This document shows, piece by piece, positions 1-8,342 of a stretch of DNA of 59,847 bases. The notes beneath the pieces were generated by a model that ran no database searches, was not told where the DNA came from, and saw nothing but the letters and a program-made list of their open reading frames with translations. Positions within the stretch are counted from its first letter, which is position 1; each line of letters opens with the position of its first letter. Made by a program: the position numbers and the translations under genes. This stretch comes from Pseudomonadota bacterium (GTDB lineage Bacteria; Pseudomonadota; Alphaproteobacteria; Acetobacterales; Acetobacteraceae). The stretch lies in assembly GCA_021781835.1 (NCBI GenBank), contig JAJXWD010000002.1, positions 85,288 through 145,134 on the forward strand, in the 5' to 3' direction.

Positions 1-132
1 CTATATGATAGCCACCCTCACGAAAAGTTTAACCGATATGCAACAACAAAGTCCACGTATCGGGGAAAACAGCGCTTATCCGCGGCTGCCGGGCAGGCAG
101 ACGGGAAAGCGTAAAAATTACCGCCGCCCCGC

Positions 133-160
133 TTGCATGGCGAGCCGGGTTTGGTTATAC
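133..160 (+). promoter_or_regulatory. Likely promoter of the tRNA-Asn gene
   Basis: A TTGCAT -35-like hexamer (133-138) and a TTATAC -10-like hexamer (155-160) are separated by 16 bases and end 14 bases before the mature tRNA. This is a good fit to a housekeeping sigma-70 promoter. No gene is visible in the first 130 bases. Confidence 0.55.
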
Positions 161-174
161 GCCCTTCCCACTGG

Positions 175-250
175 TCCCGAATAGCTCAGTTGGTAGAGCA
201 AGCGACTGTTAATCGCTCGGTCGTAGGTTCGAGTCCTACTTCGGGAGCCA
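175..250 (+). tRNA. tRNA-Asn (anticodon GTT)
   Basis: A full cloverleaf can be drawn. The 7-bp acceptor stem pairs TCCCGAA (175-181) with TTCGGGA (240-246). The D loop contains AGCTCAGTTGGTAGAGC, the anticodon loop reads CTGTTAA giving anticodon GTT, and the T arm has GGTTCGAGTCC. The discriminator is G247 and the CCA end is encoded (248-250). The gene stops 3 bases short of the end of the convergent glycosyltransferase gene. Confidence 0.97.
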
Positions 251-253
251 GTT

Positions 254-1345
254 TCAGAAAAATTTACCATCGGATAAAGCTGGTGTCAGCTTTTTGGCAA
301 ATTTATTCCATTCCGTTTCCGCACATAATTGCCCTGCCCCGGCCCTGCCGCTGGCCAGGTTCTCAAGCAAGGCCCGCAGGCCAAGGCTGATGTCTTCGGC
401 CGTCGGCTGGCACAGCAGGGCCGCCGAGGCTTGGGCCAGCTGCTCGGGCAAGCCGCCGACCTTGGTGGCCAGCACAGGCCGCCCCGCCGCCAGGGCCAGG
501 GCCGCGACGCCGGATTGGCTGGCCTCGCGGTAGGGCAGCACCAGGGCGTCGGCCCAGTCCAGCAAGGCGGGGATTTCGGCCTCTTTAAACCAGCGTGCCT
601 CCACCCGCACATGGGGCATGGCGCGCAGGCGCGAGAGCGCCACCGAATCCGGCCCCTCGCCGCAGACACGCAGCTCAAAAGCCGGTGCCGGGCCGAGCCT
701 GGCCAAGGCTTCAGCCAGCAGATCCAGCCCCTTATAGGGCAGCAGGCGGCCAAAATTGAGCAGGCGCAACGGCCCGCTCGTGCGGGGGCGGGCGGGAGAT
801 GGGCTGTGCAGCCGAATCGGCGGGTGCCAAAGGGTGACAAGCTTCTGCCCGTGCCGGCCAACCCCTTGGGCGCGCAACCCCGCCTCCACATGCCCAGACA
901 GACAGACGATGAAGGCCGCTTGGCGCAACAGGCGTTTCTGGCCAAGGGCCAGAAAGCTCAAGCCTTCACCGGGATGGGCGACCGCATCGTGAACCACAAC
1001 GCCATAGGGAATATGCAGGGACGTCAGGCCTGCCCGCATCCGGCCATCGAGCAAAGCCGGCATCGCGCACAGCGCCACATCGGGCCGCAGGGCGCGTAGC
1101 TGGTCCGTTGGCGGAGGCTTGCCCAACAGCCCCGCCAGGCGTTGCCATGCATAGCCCGGCAGGCTGGTATAGGTGGGTTCGCGCCAGGCGCAGGGCGGCG
1201 CGTCCTCGGCGGCCAGCAGCTCGGCCTGGGCGGCCAGCGAGAGGGTAACGCGCGTATCGGGCAGAGCGGCCATCGCCTGGGTGAGGTTGGCGGTGAATAA
1301 CGGCCCTGCCCCGCGCCGCCCCCAATGCCAGATCAGCACATGCAT
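254..1345 (-). CDS. Glycosyltransferase, GT-B fold (family 4-like)
   Basis: This 363-residue protein probably transfers a sugar from a nucleotide-sugar donor to a surface polysaccharide or glycolipid. The C-terminal half shows the usual family-1/4 pattern: LRLLNFGRLLPYKGLDLL, then ELRVCGEGPDS, then a donor-binding stretch with REASQSGVAALALA and VGGLPEQL. The ATG at 1345 lies inside the end of the upstream glycosyltransferase, a 13-base overlap that indicates translational coupling. Donor and acceptor cannot be read from the sequence. The neighbouring sulfotransferase suggests that the glycan may be sulfated, which is inference. Confidence 0.85.
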   Translation of the reverse strand: MHVLIWHWGRRGAGPLFTANLTQAMAALPDTRVTLSLAAQAELLAAEDAPPCAWREPTYTSLPGYAWQRLAGLLGKPPPTDQLRALRPDVALCAMPALLDGRMRAGLTSLHIPYGVVVHDAVAHPGEGLSFLALGQKRLLRQAAFIVCLSGHVEAGLRAQGVGRHGQKLVTLWHPPIRLHSPSPARPRTSGPLRLLNFGRLLPYKGLDLLAEALARLGPAPAFELRVCGEGPDSVALSRLRAMPHVRVEARWFKEAEIPALLDWADALVLPYREASQSGVAALALAAGRPVLATKVGGLPEQLAQASAALLCQPTAEDISLGLRALLENLASGRAGAGQLCAETEWNKFAKKLTPALSDGKFF

Positions 1346-2553
1346 GGCACCCCCATGCCCTCCAGGGCCGCGCGCAACGGCGCATCCCCCAGGCGCGCGC
1401 GGGCCAGCGCCTGCCCTGCCCTGCCCTGGGCCGCCCGTGCCTCGGGGGTATCGGCCAGCGCGCGCAGCAGCGCGGCGGCATGTTCGGTGTCGGGCTCCGC
1501 CCAGCGCGCGCCGGGCACGGCGTAGGTGCCGCGCTCATCTTGCGCGGGCACCAGCCGGTACTCGACCAGCCCGGCGGCATCTGGCGCCATATACTCCATA
1601 TTGCCCGACCACCCGGTAGCCACCACGGCGCGCCCGAGCAGCATGGCCGTGGCCGGAACCAGCCCGAACCCCTCGGCACGGTGCAGGGACAGCACCACAT
1701 CCGCGCAGGCCAGCAGCCCGCGCAACTGCTCATCGCTGAGCGTTGCCGTGATGAGGCGGATATTGGCCTGCCCAGCCACGGCATGGCGGATGGTGGCGAG
1801 GTCGTGCGCATAGGCTTCGGGATGGGCGAGCTTGAGCACCAGCAGGTGGTCGCGGCTGGCGCCAAAGGCCGCCTTGAAGGCCGCTATGGCGGCCAGGGGG
1901 TTTTTGCGCGCGAAGGAGGAGGCGAGGTTGAAGCAGACGGTGACGATGAAACATTGTTCGGGCAGGCCAAAGGCGGCGCGCGTGCCCAAGATTTGCAGAG
2001 GCATGGCCGCCAAGGGCAAGGGCACCACGCGCACCCGGCCCGGCTTGAGCGGCGCGAAGGCGGTGGCGCAAAATGCCGAGGGCGCCCAGATTTCATGGAC
2101 AAACCGGGCACCGGCCCGCCAGGCCGGCGGTGCCACCGGCAATTCCCAGGCCCAGTAGCCAACCACCGGCCGCGTGCGCAGGGCCCCCCGCTCCAGGCGG
2201 GCAATGGCCGCCGGCAGAAACGGCGCATTGACCACCGCCAGCAGCGCGGCACCAGGCGGCAAGGTGGTGATGGGCATGGCGGTGAGACCCGGCAGGCCGA
2301 GCGCCTGAGACGAGACGCCGACGCCCAACCCGCCAATGGCCCCGTGCAGGATGCGCGCACTTTCGCCCAGGCCATTGGCGGCCTCGATCTCGCCCGCCAC
2401 CACGACCGCCCCGGCGCATGGTGGGGGGCGCGGGTCGGGCTTTGGGGCGAGCAGCGCGGCGCACCGGCTCAGGGCCCAGCGCCTTGGCCCCTTGGGTAGA
2501 CAGCGCCACAGCCTGGACGTCCAACCTCCGATGGTGGTTTGACGGGTGTTCAT
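1333..2553 (-). CDS. Glycosyltransferase family 1/4 protein
   Basis: This 406-residue GT-B type enzyme carries SLHRAEGFGLVPATAM and ATGWSGNMEYM in the C-terminal domain, the typical E-x7-E type donor site. The frame stays open to a TTG at 2583, but the ATG at 2553 (MNTRQTTIG) is the more natural start. The gene is coupled to the next glycosyltransferase by a short overlap. Its N-terminal half (residues about 50-200) resembles acceptor-binding GT-B domains but gives no substrate clue. It likely acts in the cytoplasm on a lipid-linked or capsular glycan. Confidence 0.85.
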   Translation of the reverse strand: MNTRQTTIGGWTSRLWRCLPKGPRRWALSRCAALLAPKPDPRPPPCAGAVVVAGEIEAANGLGESARILHGAIGGLGVGVSSQALGLPGLTAMPITTLPPGAALLAVVNAPFLPAAIARLERGALRTRPVVGYWAWELPVAPPAWRAGARFVHEIWAPSAFCATAFAPLKPGRVRVVPLPLAAMPLQILGTRAAFGLPEQCFIVTVCFNLASSFARKNPLAAIAAFKAAFGASRDHLLVLKLAHPEAYAHDLATIRHAVAGQANIRLITATLSDEQLRGLLACADVVLSLHRAEGFGLVPATAMLLGRAVVATGWSGNMEYMAPDAAGLVEYRLVPAQDERGTYAVPGARWAEPDTEHAAALLRALADTPEARAAQGRAGQALARARLGDAPLRAALEGMGVPCMC

Positions 2554-2614
2554 TAACACCAGATTAAACCAAAGGATGATCAACAGGTCAATAATTCAAC
2601 CTGTAGGTGTTATT

Positions 2615-3817
2615 TCAGGCGGCGCAGAATGTTTTTATGTAGGGGGCGAATTGCGCCTTCAGCTCCTGGCGGTTCAGCGCGAAGCTTTCCAGCCGGTAGG
2701 GGGCGTGGGCGCCGTAGCCACCTTGGGGGCGGGCGCCAATCCGGCGGGCCATGGCGGCGTGGGCGGTGTTTTCCAGCGGCAGGTTGAAATGGCCGTAGAG
2801 GCGGGCAATCGCCTCCAGGGGGGCGTGGGTGAGGTCTTTATAGTGAATGTGGAATTTACGCGCGGGCGGGATGTCGCCGCGCTGGTCGAACGCGAGCAGC
2901 AGATTGGCGCCATAAATCCAGCGCTCGGCCACCTGGGCGCCGATCTCGGCCTGGTCGATCCGGGTCAGGAAGGGGCGGCGGAGCACTTCGGTGAGGTGCG
3001 CGACCGAGGCGATGACGGCCAGCGGATCGCGGTGGACGAACACGAAACGCGCATCCGGGTAGATGCGCAAAATCGCCTCGAGGGTGAAGGTATGGTCAGG
3101 GCATTTGAGCACCCAGCGCCCCGGTCGGCCATTTTGCAGATATTGCAAGAACCGCTTGTGAAACCGGAAGGCGTCTTCGTGCCCGTGAGCCTCGAGCCAG
3201 GCGAAATAGCTGGGCACGCGGTGGGTCGAATCAAAGCGCAGGCTTTGACACCCGTGGGCGGTGCTTTCGGAACATTCCTGCGGGCTGTCGGCGGTGATGG
3301 GGTGCATCTGCGCGAAGCCGGGCGACAGGGCCTCGAACAGGCGCAATTGCCGGTCCACCTGGCGGGCGCGCGGGTCTTGCTTGGGGTCGAAGCCTGGCGG
3401 GCGCGGGGCGGGGTAGATGGTCTGCCAGTTGCGCGGCACCAGGTTGGCGGGGTCTTCGGCCAGCAGCGTATGCAGAAACGTGGTGCCCGAGCGGGGCAGG
3501 CCCAGGATGAAAATGGGCGCCTCGACGGGGGCGGCGGCGAGCGCCGGGGTTTTGGCGTGGGCGGCATCGATTTGGGCCGCATTGCGCAACAGGCGCAGCG
3601 CATCCCAGCGCAGCGCCATGTGGCCGAAAAAGGACAGCGGCGATTCGCGCTGGATCGACGCCATGAGCTGCTCCAGCCCTTCGCGGCTGGCGGGCGCCAA
3701 AACCGCCCGGGCGGCGCTGGCCAGATCCTCGGGGCGCAGAGAGGGCATCAGGCCATCGGGCACCACCTGCCCCGCCGCCCGGATGGCGCCGGTCAGCGCT
3801 GGCGTGAACCAGGCCAT
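2615..3817 (-). CDS. Sulfotransferase family protein
   Basis: This 400-residue protein has the two PAPS-binding signatures of the sulfotransferase superfamily: LGLPRSGTTFLHTLLAEDP (5'-phosphosulfate loop, around residue 105) and RFVFVHRDPLAVIASVAHL (3'-phosphate region, around residue 260). It should transfer sulfate from PAPS to a hydroxyl group, but the acceptor is unknown. It is separated by one base from the glyoxalase gene upstream and by about 60 bases from the first glycosyltransferase downstream, all on the same strand. Participation in decorating a surface glycan is inferred from this context. Confidence 0.85.
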   Translation of the reverse strand: MAWFTPALTGAIRAAGQVVPDGLMPSLRPEDLASAARAVLAPASREGLEQLMASIQRESPLSFFGHMALRWDALRLLRNAAQIDAAHAKTPALAAAPVEAPIFILGLPRSGTTFLHTLLAEDPANLVPRNWQTIYPAPRPPGFDPKQDPRARQVDRQLRLFEALSPGFAQMHPITADSPQECSESTAHGCQSLRFDSTHRVPSYFAWLEAHGHEDAFRFHKRFLQYLQNGRPGRWVLKCPDHTFTLEAILRIYPDARFVFVHRDPLAVIASVAHLTEVLRRPFLTRIDQAEIGAQVAERWIYGANLLLAFDQRGDIPPARKFHIHYKDLTHAPLEAIARLYGHFNLPLENTAHAAMARRIGARPQGGYGAHAPYRLESFALNRQELKAQFAPYIKTFCAA

Positions 3818-3818
3818 G

Positions 3819-4220
3819 TCAGGCCTGGGCCGCGCGCTCGATCAGTTCGATTTTGTAGCCGTCCGGGTCTTCGATGAAGGCGATCACCGTGGTGCCGAAC
3901 TTAACGGGGCCGGGCTCGCGGGTGATTTTGGCGCCCGCGGCGCGCAGGGCCGTGCAGGTGGCGTGAATATCGGGCACGCCCAGCGCCAGATGGCCGAACG
4001 CGCTGCCCTGCTCATATTGCCCGACACCCCAATTATAGGTGAGCTCCAGCACCGTGTGGCTGGCCTCATCGCCATAGCCGAGAAAGGCCAGGGTGTATTT
4101 GCCTTCCGGCACCTCAACCCGCCGCAGCTCGCGCATGCCCAGCAGCTCTGTATAGAACCCAACGCTGCGCTCCAGATCACCAACACGCAACATGGTATGC
4201 AGGTAGGAAAACAGGGTCAT
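3819..4220 (-). CDS. gloA: Lactoylglutathione lyase (glyoxalase I)
   Basis: The enzyme isomerises the methylglyoxal-glutathione hemithioacetal to S-lactoylglutathione in the cytoplasm. At 133 residues it matches the short bacterial metalloenzyme. The four metal ligands are visible: H8 (YLHTMLRV), E59 (VLELTYN), H77 (FGHLALGV) and E125 (IELIE), spaced as in the E. coli enzyme. Its start overlaps the lpxI stop by four bases (ATGA), so it is translated with the lipid A operon. The lpxB gene, which often follows lpxI, is not here. Confidence 0.95.
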   Translation of the reverse strand: MTLFSYLHTMLRVGDLERSVGFYTELLGMRELRRVEVPEGKYTLAFLGYGDEASHTVLELTYNWGVGQYEQGSAFGHLALGVPDIHATCTALRAAGAKITREPGPVKFGTTVIAFIEDPDGYKIELIERAAQA

Positions 4221-5068
4221 GGGCTGCGCTCTCCATTTTCAGAATTGGACACGACATCGACCCCCACCAGGAACAGCCCGGCGGCGTTGGCCGCGTCGAT
4301 CATTTGTATACGGTTAGCCAAAATTGTGGCGCCGGCCTCATAAGCAATGCCCCGGAGCCCTGCGCTGGCCGCATGGGTGATGGTTGCTGCCCCAATAGTT
4401 GGCATGTCGGCGCGTTTTTCCTGGCCCGGCTTGGCGATTTTCACCAGCACCCCGGCGGGGCCCGGCCGGTGCACGGCCGGTATGCGGCTGAGCATGGCGT
4501 CGGTTCCCTCCACCGCCTCGACCGCCAGCACAATGCCTTGCTGCACCACGCAAGCCTGGCCGATATCGGCCGCGCCGATCAGCTTCAGCGCCGCGATGCC
4601 GCGCTCGATGTCGGCGCGCGCCGCCTCATCGGGGGGGTAGGTGGTGAGCACGCCGGCGGGGGCCAGCATGTCGGTGAGGATTTCATGGGCGCCAAGAACG
4701 GCGAAGCCCTCCTCGTTCATGATCCGCACAATGGCGGAGAGCAGCCCGTCATCGCCCGAAAACGCCGCCTTGCCGACCCGCGCCAGCAGCCTGGTGCCCT
4801 CTAAATCGGGGCGCAATGAGAGGATGGAGGGGCGCTTGACCGGCCCGATCATCACCAGATCGCGGCAGGCTTCATCGCGCAATGCCTGGTGAATGGCGCC
4901 GAGCGCGCCGAGGCGGAAAAATTTATGCGCGAAGGGGCGCAGCACGTCGGGCGCCGCGAAGCCTTCGAGCCCGACGATGAACACATCCCGCCCCGCCGCC
5001 ACGGCGGCCTGCGCCACCTGGCCGGGAAGCGGCCCACCACCGGCGATGATGCCGAGTTTCCGGCTCAT
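4217..5068 (-). CDS. lpxI: UDP-2,3-diacylglucosamine pyrophosphatase LpxI
   Basis: LpxI hydrolyses UDP-2,3-diacylglucosamine to lipid X in lipid A synthesis. It is the alphaproteobacterial replacement for LpxH. The 283-residue product begins with [18 protein letters not shown], shows [17 protein letters not shown] in the first third, and ends with the catalytic-domain stretch [16 protein letters not shown], all typical of the family. It lies 9 bases after lpxA and overlaps gloA by four bases, within the lpxD-fabZ-lpxA-lpxI transcription unit. Confidence 0.95.
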   Translation of the reverse strand: MSRKLGIIAGGGPLPGQVAQAAVAAGRDVFIVGLEGFAAPDVLRPFAHKFFRLGALGAIHQALRDEACRDLVMIGPVKRPSILSLRPDLEGTRLLARVGKAAFSGDDGLLSAIVRIMNEEGFAVLGAHEILTDMLAPAGVLTTYPPDEAARADIERGIAALKLIGAADIGQACVVQQGIVLAVEAVEGTDAMLSRIPAVHRPGPAGVLVKIAKPGQEKRADMPTIGAATITHAASAGLRGIAYEAGATILANRIQMIDAANAAGLFLVGVDVVSNSENGERSP

Positions 5069-5077
5069 CGGGCGCTC

Positions 5078-5899
5078 TTACTCGTCCCCGGCGCCGCCGG
5101 CGACGTTGGTGAGAATGCCATGACGCGACGGCATGGCGATGAAGTCCAGAATTTCCTGAACATAAGCCTCATCGGCATATTGCCCGCGTGTGGCCTCGAC
5201 ACGCTCAGCAAACACGCCGGGGCCCGTGAACAGAAATTTGAACGCCGCATTGACGCGCGCCAGCCGGGATTTTTCCAGCCCGCGGCGGCGGAGGCCAATG
5301 ATGTTGAGCCCCAGCAGCTCGGCGCGCGGGCCGAACACGCGGGCATAGGGAATAACGTCACGCGTGACGCCGGTGAGCCCCGAGACCATGGCCCCCTGCC
5401 CCACGCGCACGAATTGCAGCAGCGCCGCGTTGCCGCCGATCACCGCCCGGTCACCAACCTCGACATGCCCGCCCAGCGCGACATTGTTGGAGATGATGAC
5501 GCCATCGCCCAATGTGCAATCATGGGCGACATGCACGGTCGCCATGAGCAGGCAATCCGCCCCCACCTTGGTGATGCCCGTGCCCGTGACCGTGCCGCGA
5601 TGGATCGAGGCATGTTCGCGGATCTGGGTGCGCGCGCCAATAACCGTTTCGGTCGGCTCGCCCTTATACTTTAAATCCTGCGGCTCGAAGCCCACGGTGC
5701 AGAAGGGAAACAGCTTTGCCGCCGCGCCGATGCGGGTGCGCCCATCGACGGCGACATGAGAAACCAGCTCCACCCCGTCCTCGAGCACGACCTCGGGCCC
5801 CACCGTGCAGAACGGCCCGATTTTCACGCCCTGGCCGATTTGCGCGCCCGGCGCCACAATGGCGCTCGGGTGAATGAAGCTTTCAAGTTTGTTCAGCAT
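5078..5899 (-). CDS. lpxA: UDP-N-acetylglucosamine O-acyltransferase LpxA
   Basis: This enzyme performs the first step of lipid A synthesis, 3-O-acylation of UDP-GlcNAc with hydroxyacyl-ACP. The 273-residue product is a left-handed beta helix built of hexapeptide repeats (for example IGQGVKIGPFCTVG). The catalytic histidine is H126 in TVHVAHDCTLG, with H123 also conserved. The frame runs to a TTG at 5962, but the ATG at 5899 (MLNKLESFIHPSAIV) matches the family start. It sits between fabZ and lpxI, the usual order. Confidence 0.96.
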   Translation of the reverse strand: MLNKLESFIHPSAIVAPGAQIGQGVKIGPFCTVGPEVVLEDGVELVSHVAVDGRTRIGAAAKLFPFCTVGFEPQDLKYKGEPTETVIGARTQIREHASIHRGTVTGTGITKVGADCLLMATVHVAHDCTLGDGVIISNNVALGGHVEVGDRAVIGGNAALLQFVRVGQGAMVSGLTGVTRDVIPYARVFGPRAELLGLNIIGLRRRGLEKSRLARVNAAFKFLFTGPGVFAERVEATRGQYADEAYVQEILDFIAMPSRHGILTNVAGGAGDE

Positions 5900-6007
5900 G
5901 TTCTGCCAAGCCTTTCCCTCGCCCGCCCGCTCTACAGGCCGCCCGAGGCGCGGCCAAGTCAATCATTGTTACCGGTTGTTTCCGGCCAAACCCATGATTG
6001 TTAAGCT

Positions 6008-6505
6008 TTAAACGGGCTTCACCTGGTCCATGATCATGGCGGTGATCGACGCCTCGGCGACAATCGCGCCATCGACGCGGCCAACCCCGTCGAAGCGCCA
6101 GACATTACCGCGGCGCTTGGCCTTGGTCACGGTCAAACGGAGCTGATCGCCCGGGGTCACGGGTTTGCGGAATTTGGCGTTCTCGATCGACATGAAATAG
6201 ACGATCGGAATGCCCGCATTCTCGCCAAGGGTGGAGATCACCAGCGCGGCGGCGGTTTGGGCCATGGCCTCGATGATGAGCACGCCAGGCATGACCGGGT
6301 GGCCGGGGAAATGGCCGGGGAAGAACGGCTCGTTCACCGTCACGTTCTTGAGGCCGACCGCTGAATGATCATGGCGCACATCCACCAGCCGGTCGATCAG
6401 CAGGAAGGGATAGCGGTGGGGAATCATGGTCAGGATCTGCTTGGTCTCGATCAGGGCCACATCGATCGGCGGCAGCTCCGCCAGGGTCTCGTCGGTCATC
6501 GTCAT
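6008..6505 (-). CDS. fabZ: 3-hydroxyacyl-ACP dehydratase FabZ
   Basis: FabZ removes water from 3-hydroxyacyl-ACP in fatty acid elongation and competes with LpxA and LpxD for hydroxyacyl-ACP. The 165-residue hot-dog fold protein carries [20 protein letters not shown], giving catalytic H65 and E79 with the canonical spacing of 14. The start overlaps the lpxD stop by four bases. A gap of 108 bases separates it from lpxA. Confidence 0.97.
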   Translation of the reverse strand: MTMTDETLAELPPIDVALIETKQILTMIPHRYPFLLIDRLVDVRHDHSAVGLKNVTVNEPFFPGHFPGHPVMPGVLIIEAMAQTAAALVISTLGENAGIPIVYFMSIENAKFRKPVTPGDQLRLTVTKAKRRGNVWRFDGVGRVDGAIVAEASITAMIMDQVKPV

Positions 6506-7557
6506 TCGGTTCCCTGCTTGGGTGTCGTCTTTTTGGCCGTGCCCGCCAGGCGGCGCAGTGTCACCACCTCGCGGAAGAAGGCCTTGGAATTGGTCGCGGG
6601 CGCGCCCATCACGTCCTCGCCGGCGGGCACGTCGTTCATCACCCCGGCCTTGGCGCCGATACGGGCCTTGGGGCCGATGGTGAGGTGGCCGGTCAGCCCC
6701 GCCTGGGCGGCAATGATGGCCCCCGCCCCGATCTTGGTGGAGCCCGAAATACCGGCCTGGGCAATGACCACGACCCCCGCGCCCAGCTGCACATTATGCG
6801 CGATCTGGACGAGGTTATCGATATGCACATAAGGGCCGATCACGGTGTCGGTGGCCGAGCCGCGGTCGATGGTGGTGTTGGCGCCGATCTCGGCGCCATC
6901 CCCGATCAGCACGCGGCCAAGCTGGGGCACGGGCGTGAAGCCGGCTTTGGAGATGGCGAAGCCAAACCCGTCCTGGCCGATGCAGGCGCCGGGATAGACC
7001 GTGACCTGCTTGCCCAGCACGGCATGAGAGATGACCGCGCGGGCATGGATGCGGCAATCCGCGCCAATCATCACCCCTTCACCAATCACCGCCAGGGCGC
7101 CGATGATGGCGCCGGCGCCGATCTCGGCCCGGGCGCCGATCACCGCGCCGGGTCCGATTTCAGCCTCGGGGTGGATGATGGCGGCCGGGTGGACGACGGC
7201 GCTGGGATGAATGCCGGCCAGCGGCTCCGGGTAGGGGAAAAACAGCGCCGACACCTTGGCCCAGCCGACATAAGGCTCGGGCGTGCACAGCGCCACCGTG
7301 CCCGCCGGCACCTTGTCGGCGAAGTCGGGATGCAAGATCACCGCCCCCGCCTTGGTTTCGGCGAGCAGCCCGGCATAGCGGCGATTATCGAGGAAGGACA
7401 CATCCTCCGGCCCGGCATTTTGCAGGGGCGCCACGCCACGGATCAGCGTGCCGCCTTGCGTGACCTCGGTCCCCAGCAGCGCCGCGATGGCCGCCAGCGT
7501 ATGTGGCCCCGAACACACAAAAAAACGCGGATCGCCGGGTTTTGCCCCCTCACTCAT
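6502..7557 (-). CDS. lpxD: UDP-3-O-acylglucosamine N-acyltransferase LpxD
   Basis: LpxD adds the N-linked hydroxyacyl chain in the third step of lipid A synthesis. The 351-residue product has an N-terminal uridine-binding domain (residues about 1-105) followed by a long hexapeptide-repeat beta helix ([20 protein letters not shown] and onwards). The catalytic histidine is H254 in [12 protein letters not shown]. The C-terminal 30 residues form the usual helical tail. It lies two bases after ompH and overlaps fabZ. Confidence 0.96.
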   Translation of the reverse strand: MSEGAKPGDPRFFVCSGPHTLAAIAALLGTEVTQGGTLIRGVAPLQNAGPEDVSFLDNRRYAGLLAETKAGAVILHPDFADKVPAGTVALCTPEPYVGWAKVSALFFPYPEPLAGIHPSAVVHPAAIIHPEAEIGPGAVIGARAEIGAGAIIGALAVIGEGVMIGADCRIHARAVISHAVLGKQVTVYPGACIGQDGFGFAISKAGFTPVPQLGRVLIGDGAEIGANTTIDRGSATDTVIGPYVHIDNLVQIAHNVQLGAGVVVIAQAGISGSTKIGAGAIIAAQAGLTGHLTIGPKARIGAKAGVMNDVPAGEDVMGAPATNSKAFFREVVTLRRLAGTAKKTTPKQGTE

Positions 7558-7559
7558 GG

Positions 7560-8342
7560 TTACTGGCCGCCATCCTGCTCGGGCGAGGAGGGGTTGGCTT
7601 CCATGTCCGGCGTCACCACGCTCGGCGGCACATCCACCTTGGGCAGCAGCTTGTTCAGCTCGGCGGCCGCTTCATCGGTGATGTCGAAGGCCGAGACATT
7701 GAGCGCCACCTGCTCGCGGTGCAGCACCAGGTTCATGCCATGGGCCTGGGCCTCCTGGCGCACAATCGCGATCAGCTCGGCCTCGATCTTGCCCAGGGCT
7801 TCCTGGCCGGATCTCTGGATGGCTTCATTGCGGAGCTGGAACTTGGTCTGCGTGGTGGCGACCTCCTGCTGGAGCGCCTGCTCCTTGGCATCGAGGGCGG
7901 CGTTGGAGATCTTGCCCTGCTCGGCGATGATCGCCTGCTGCTCGGCCTGGATCTTGGTGCGCGCGGCTTGAGCATCCTTGCCGAGCGCGGCCTGGCGCTG
8001 CTCGATGATCGCCTGCACGCCCTGGGCGGCCGTGCTCTGGCGCATGACATCGGGCACCGAGATCACGCCGATCACGGCCGTGGGGGGCGCGGCCTCGGGC
8101 GCCAGGGCGGGCAGGTTCGGCACGGGCGGCATCTGGGGCTGGCCGCTGGCGGCCTGCTGGGCTTGCGCGGCGGGGGCCGGCTGGGCATGCGCGGCGGGGG
8201 CGCTCTGCTGGGCGCTGGGCGGAATGAAATAGCCCGAGGACTGGGCCATGGCGGCCGGCGCGGCGCCTAAGGTGAACACGGAAGCCAACAGCGCGTAACG
8301 GGAGAAAACAGACACTGAAGTGACCCTTTTTAGAGAAAACAT
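7560..8342 (-). CDS. OmpH/Skp family periplasmic chaperone
   Basis: Skp-type chaperones hold unfolded outer-membrane proteins in the periplasm before BamA inserts them. The ATG at 8342 overlaps the bamA stop (TAATG). It gives a clear signal peptide with cleavage after AAPAAMA (residues about 1-33), whereas the longer open frame upstream has none. After a proline, alanine and glutamine-rich linker (about 40-90) comes a long coiled coil (about 115-215) with [20 protein letters not shown]. At 260 residues it is longer than E. coli Skp, mainly because of the linker and the C-terminal tail. Confidence 0.9.
   Translation of the reverse strand: MFSLKRVTSVSVFSRYALLASVFTLGAAPAAMAQSSGYFIPPSAQQSAPAAHAQPAPAAQAQQAASGQPQMPPVPNLPALAPEAAPPTAVIGVISVPDVMRQSTAAQGVQAIIEQRQAALGKDAQAARTKIQAEQQAIIAEQGKISNAALDAKEQALQQEVATTQTKFQLRNEAIQRSGQEALGKIEAELIAIVRQEAQAHGMNLVLHREQVALNVSAFDITDEAAAELNKLLPKVDVPPSVVTPDMEANPSSPEQDGGQ

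Noticed and set aside
5900-5962. Longer N-terminus for LpxA beginning at a TTG
   Set aside because: The extra residues are not family-like and the ATG at 5899 gives the conserved start.
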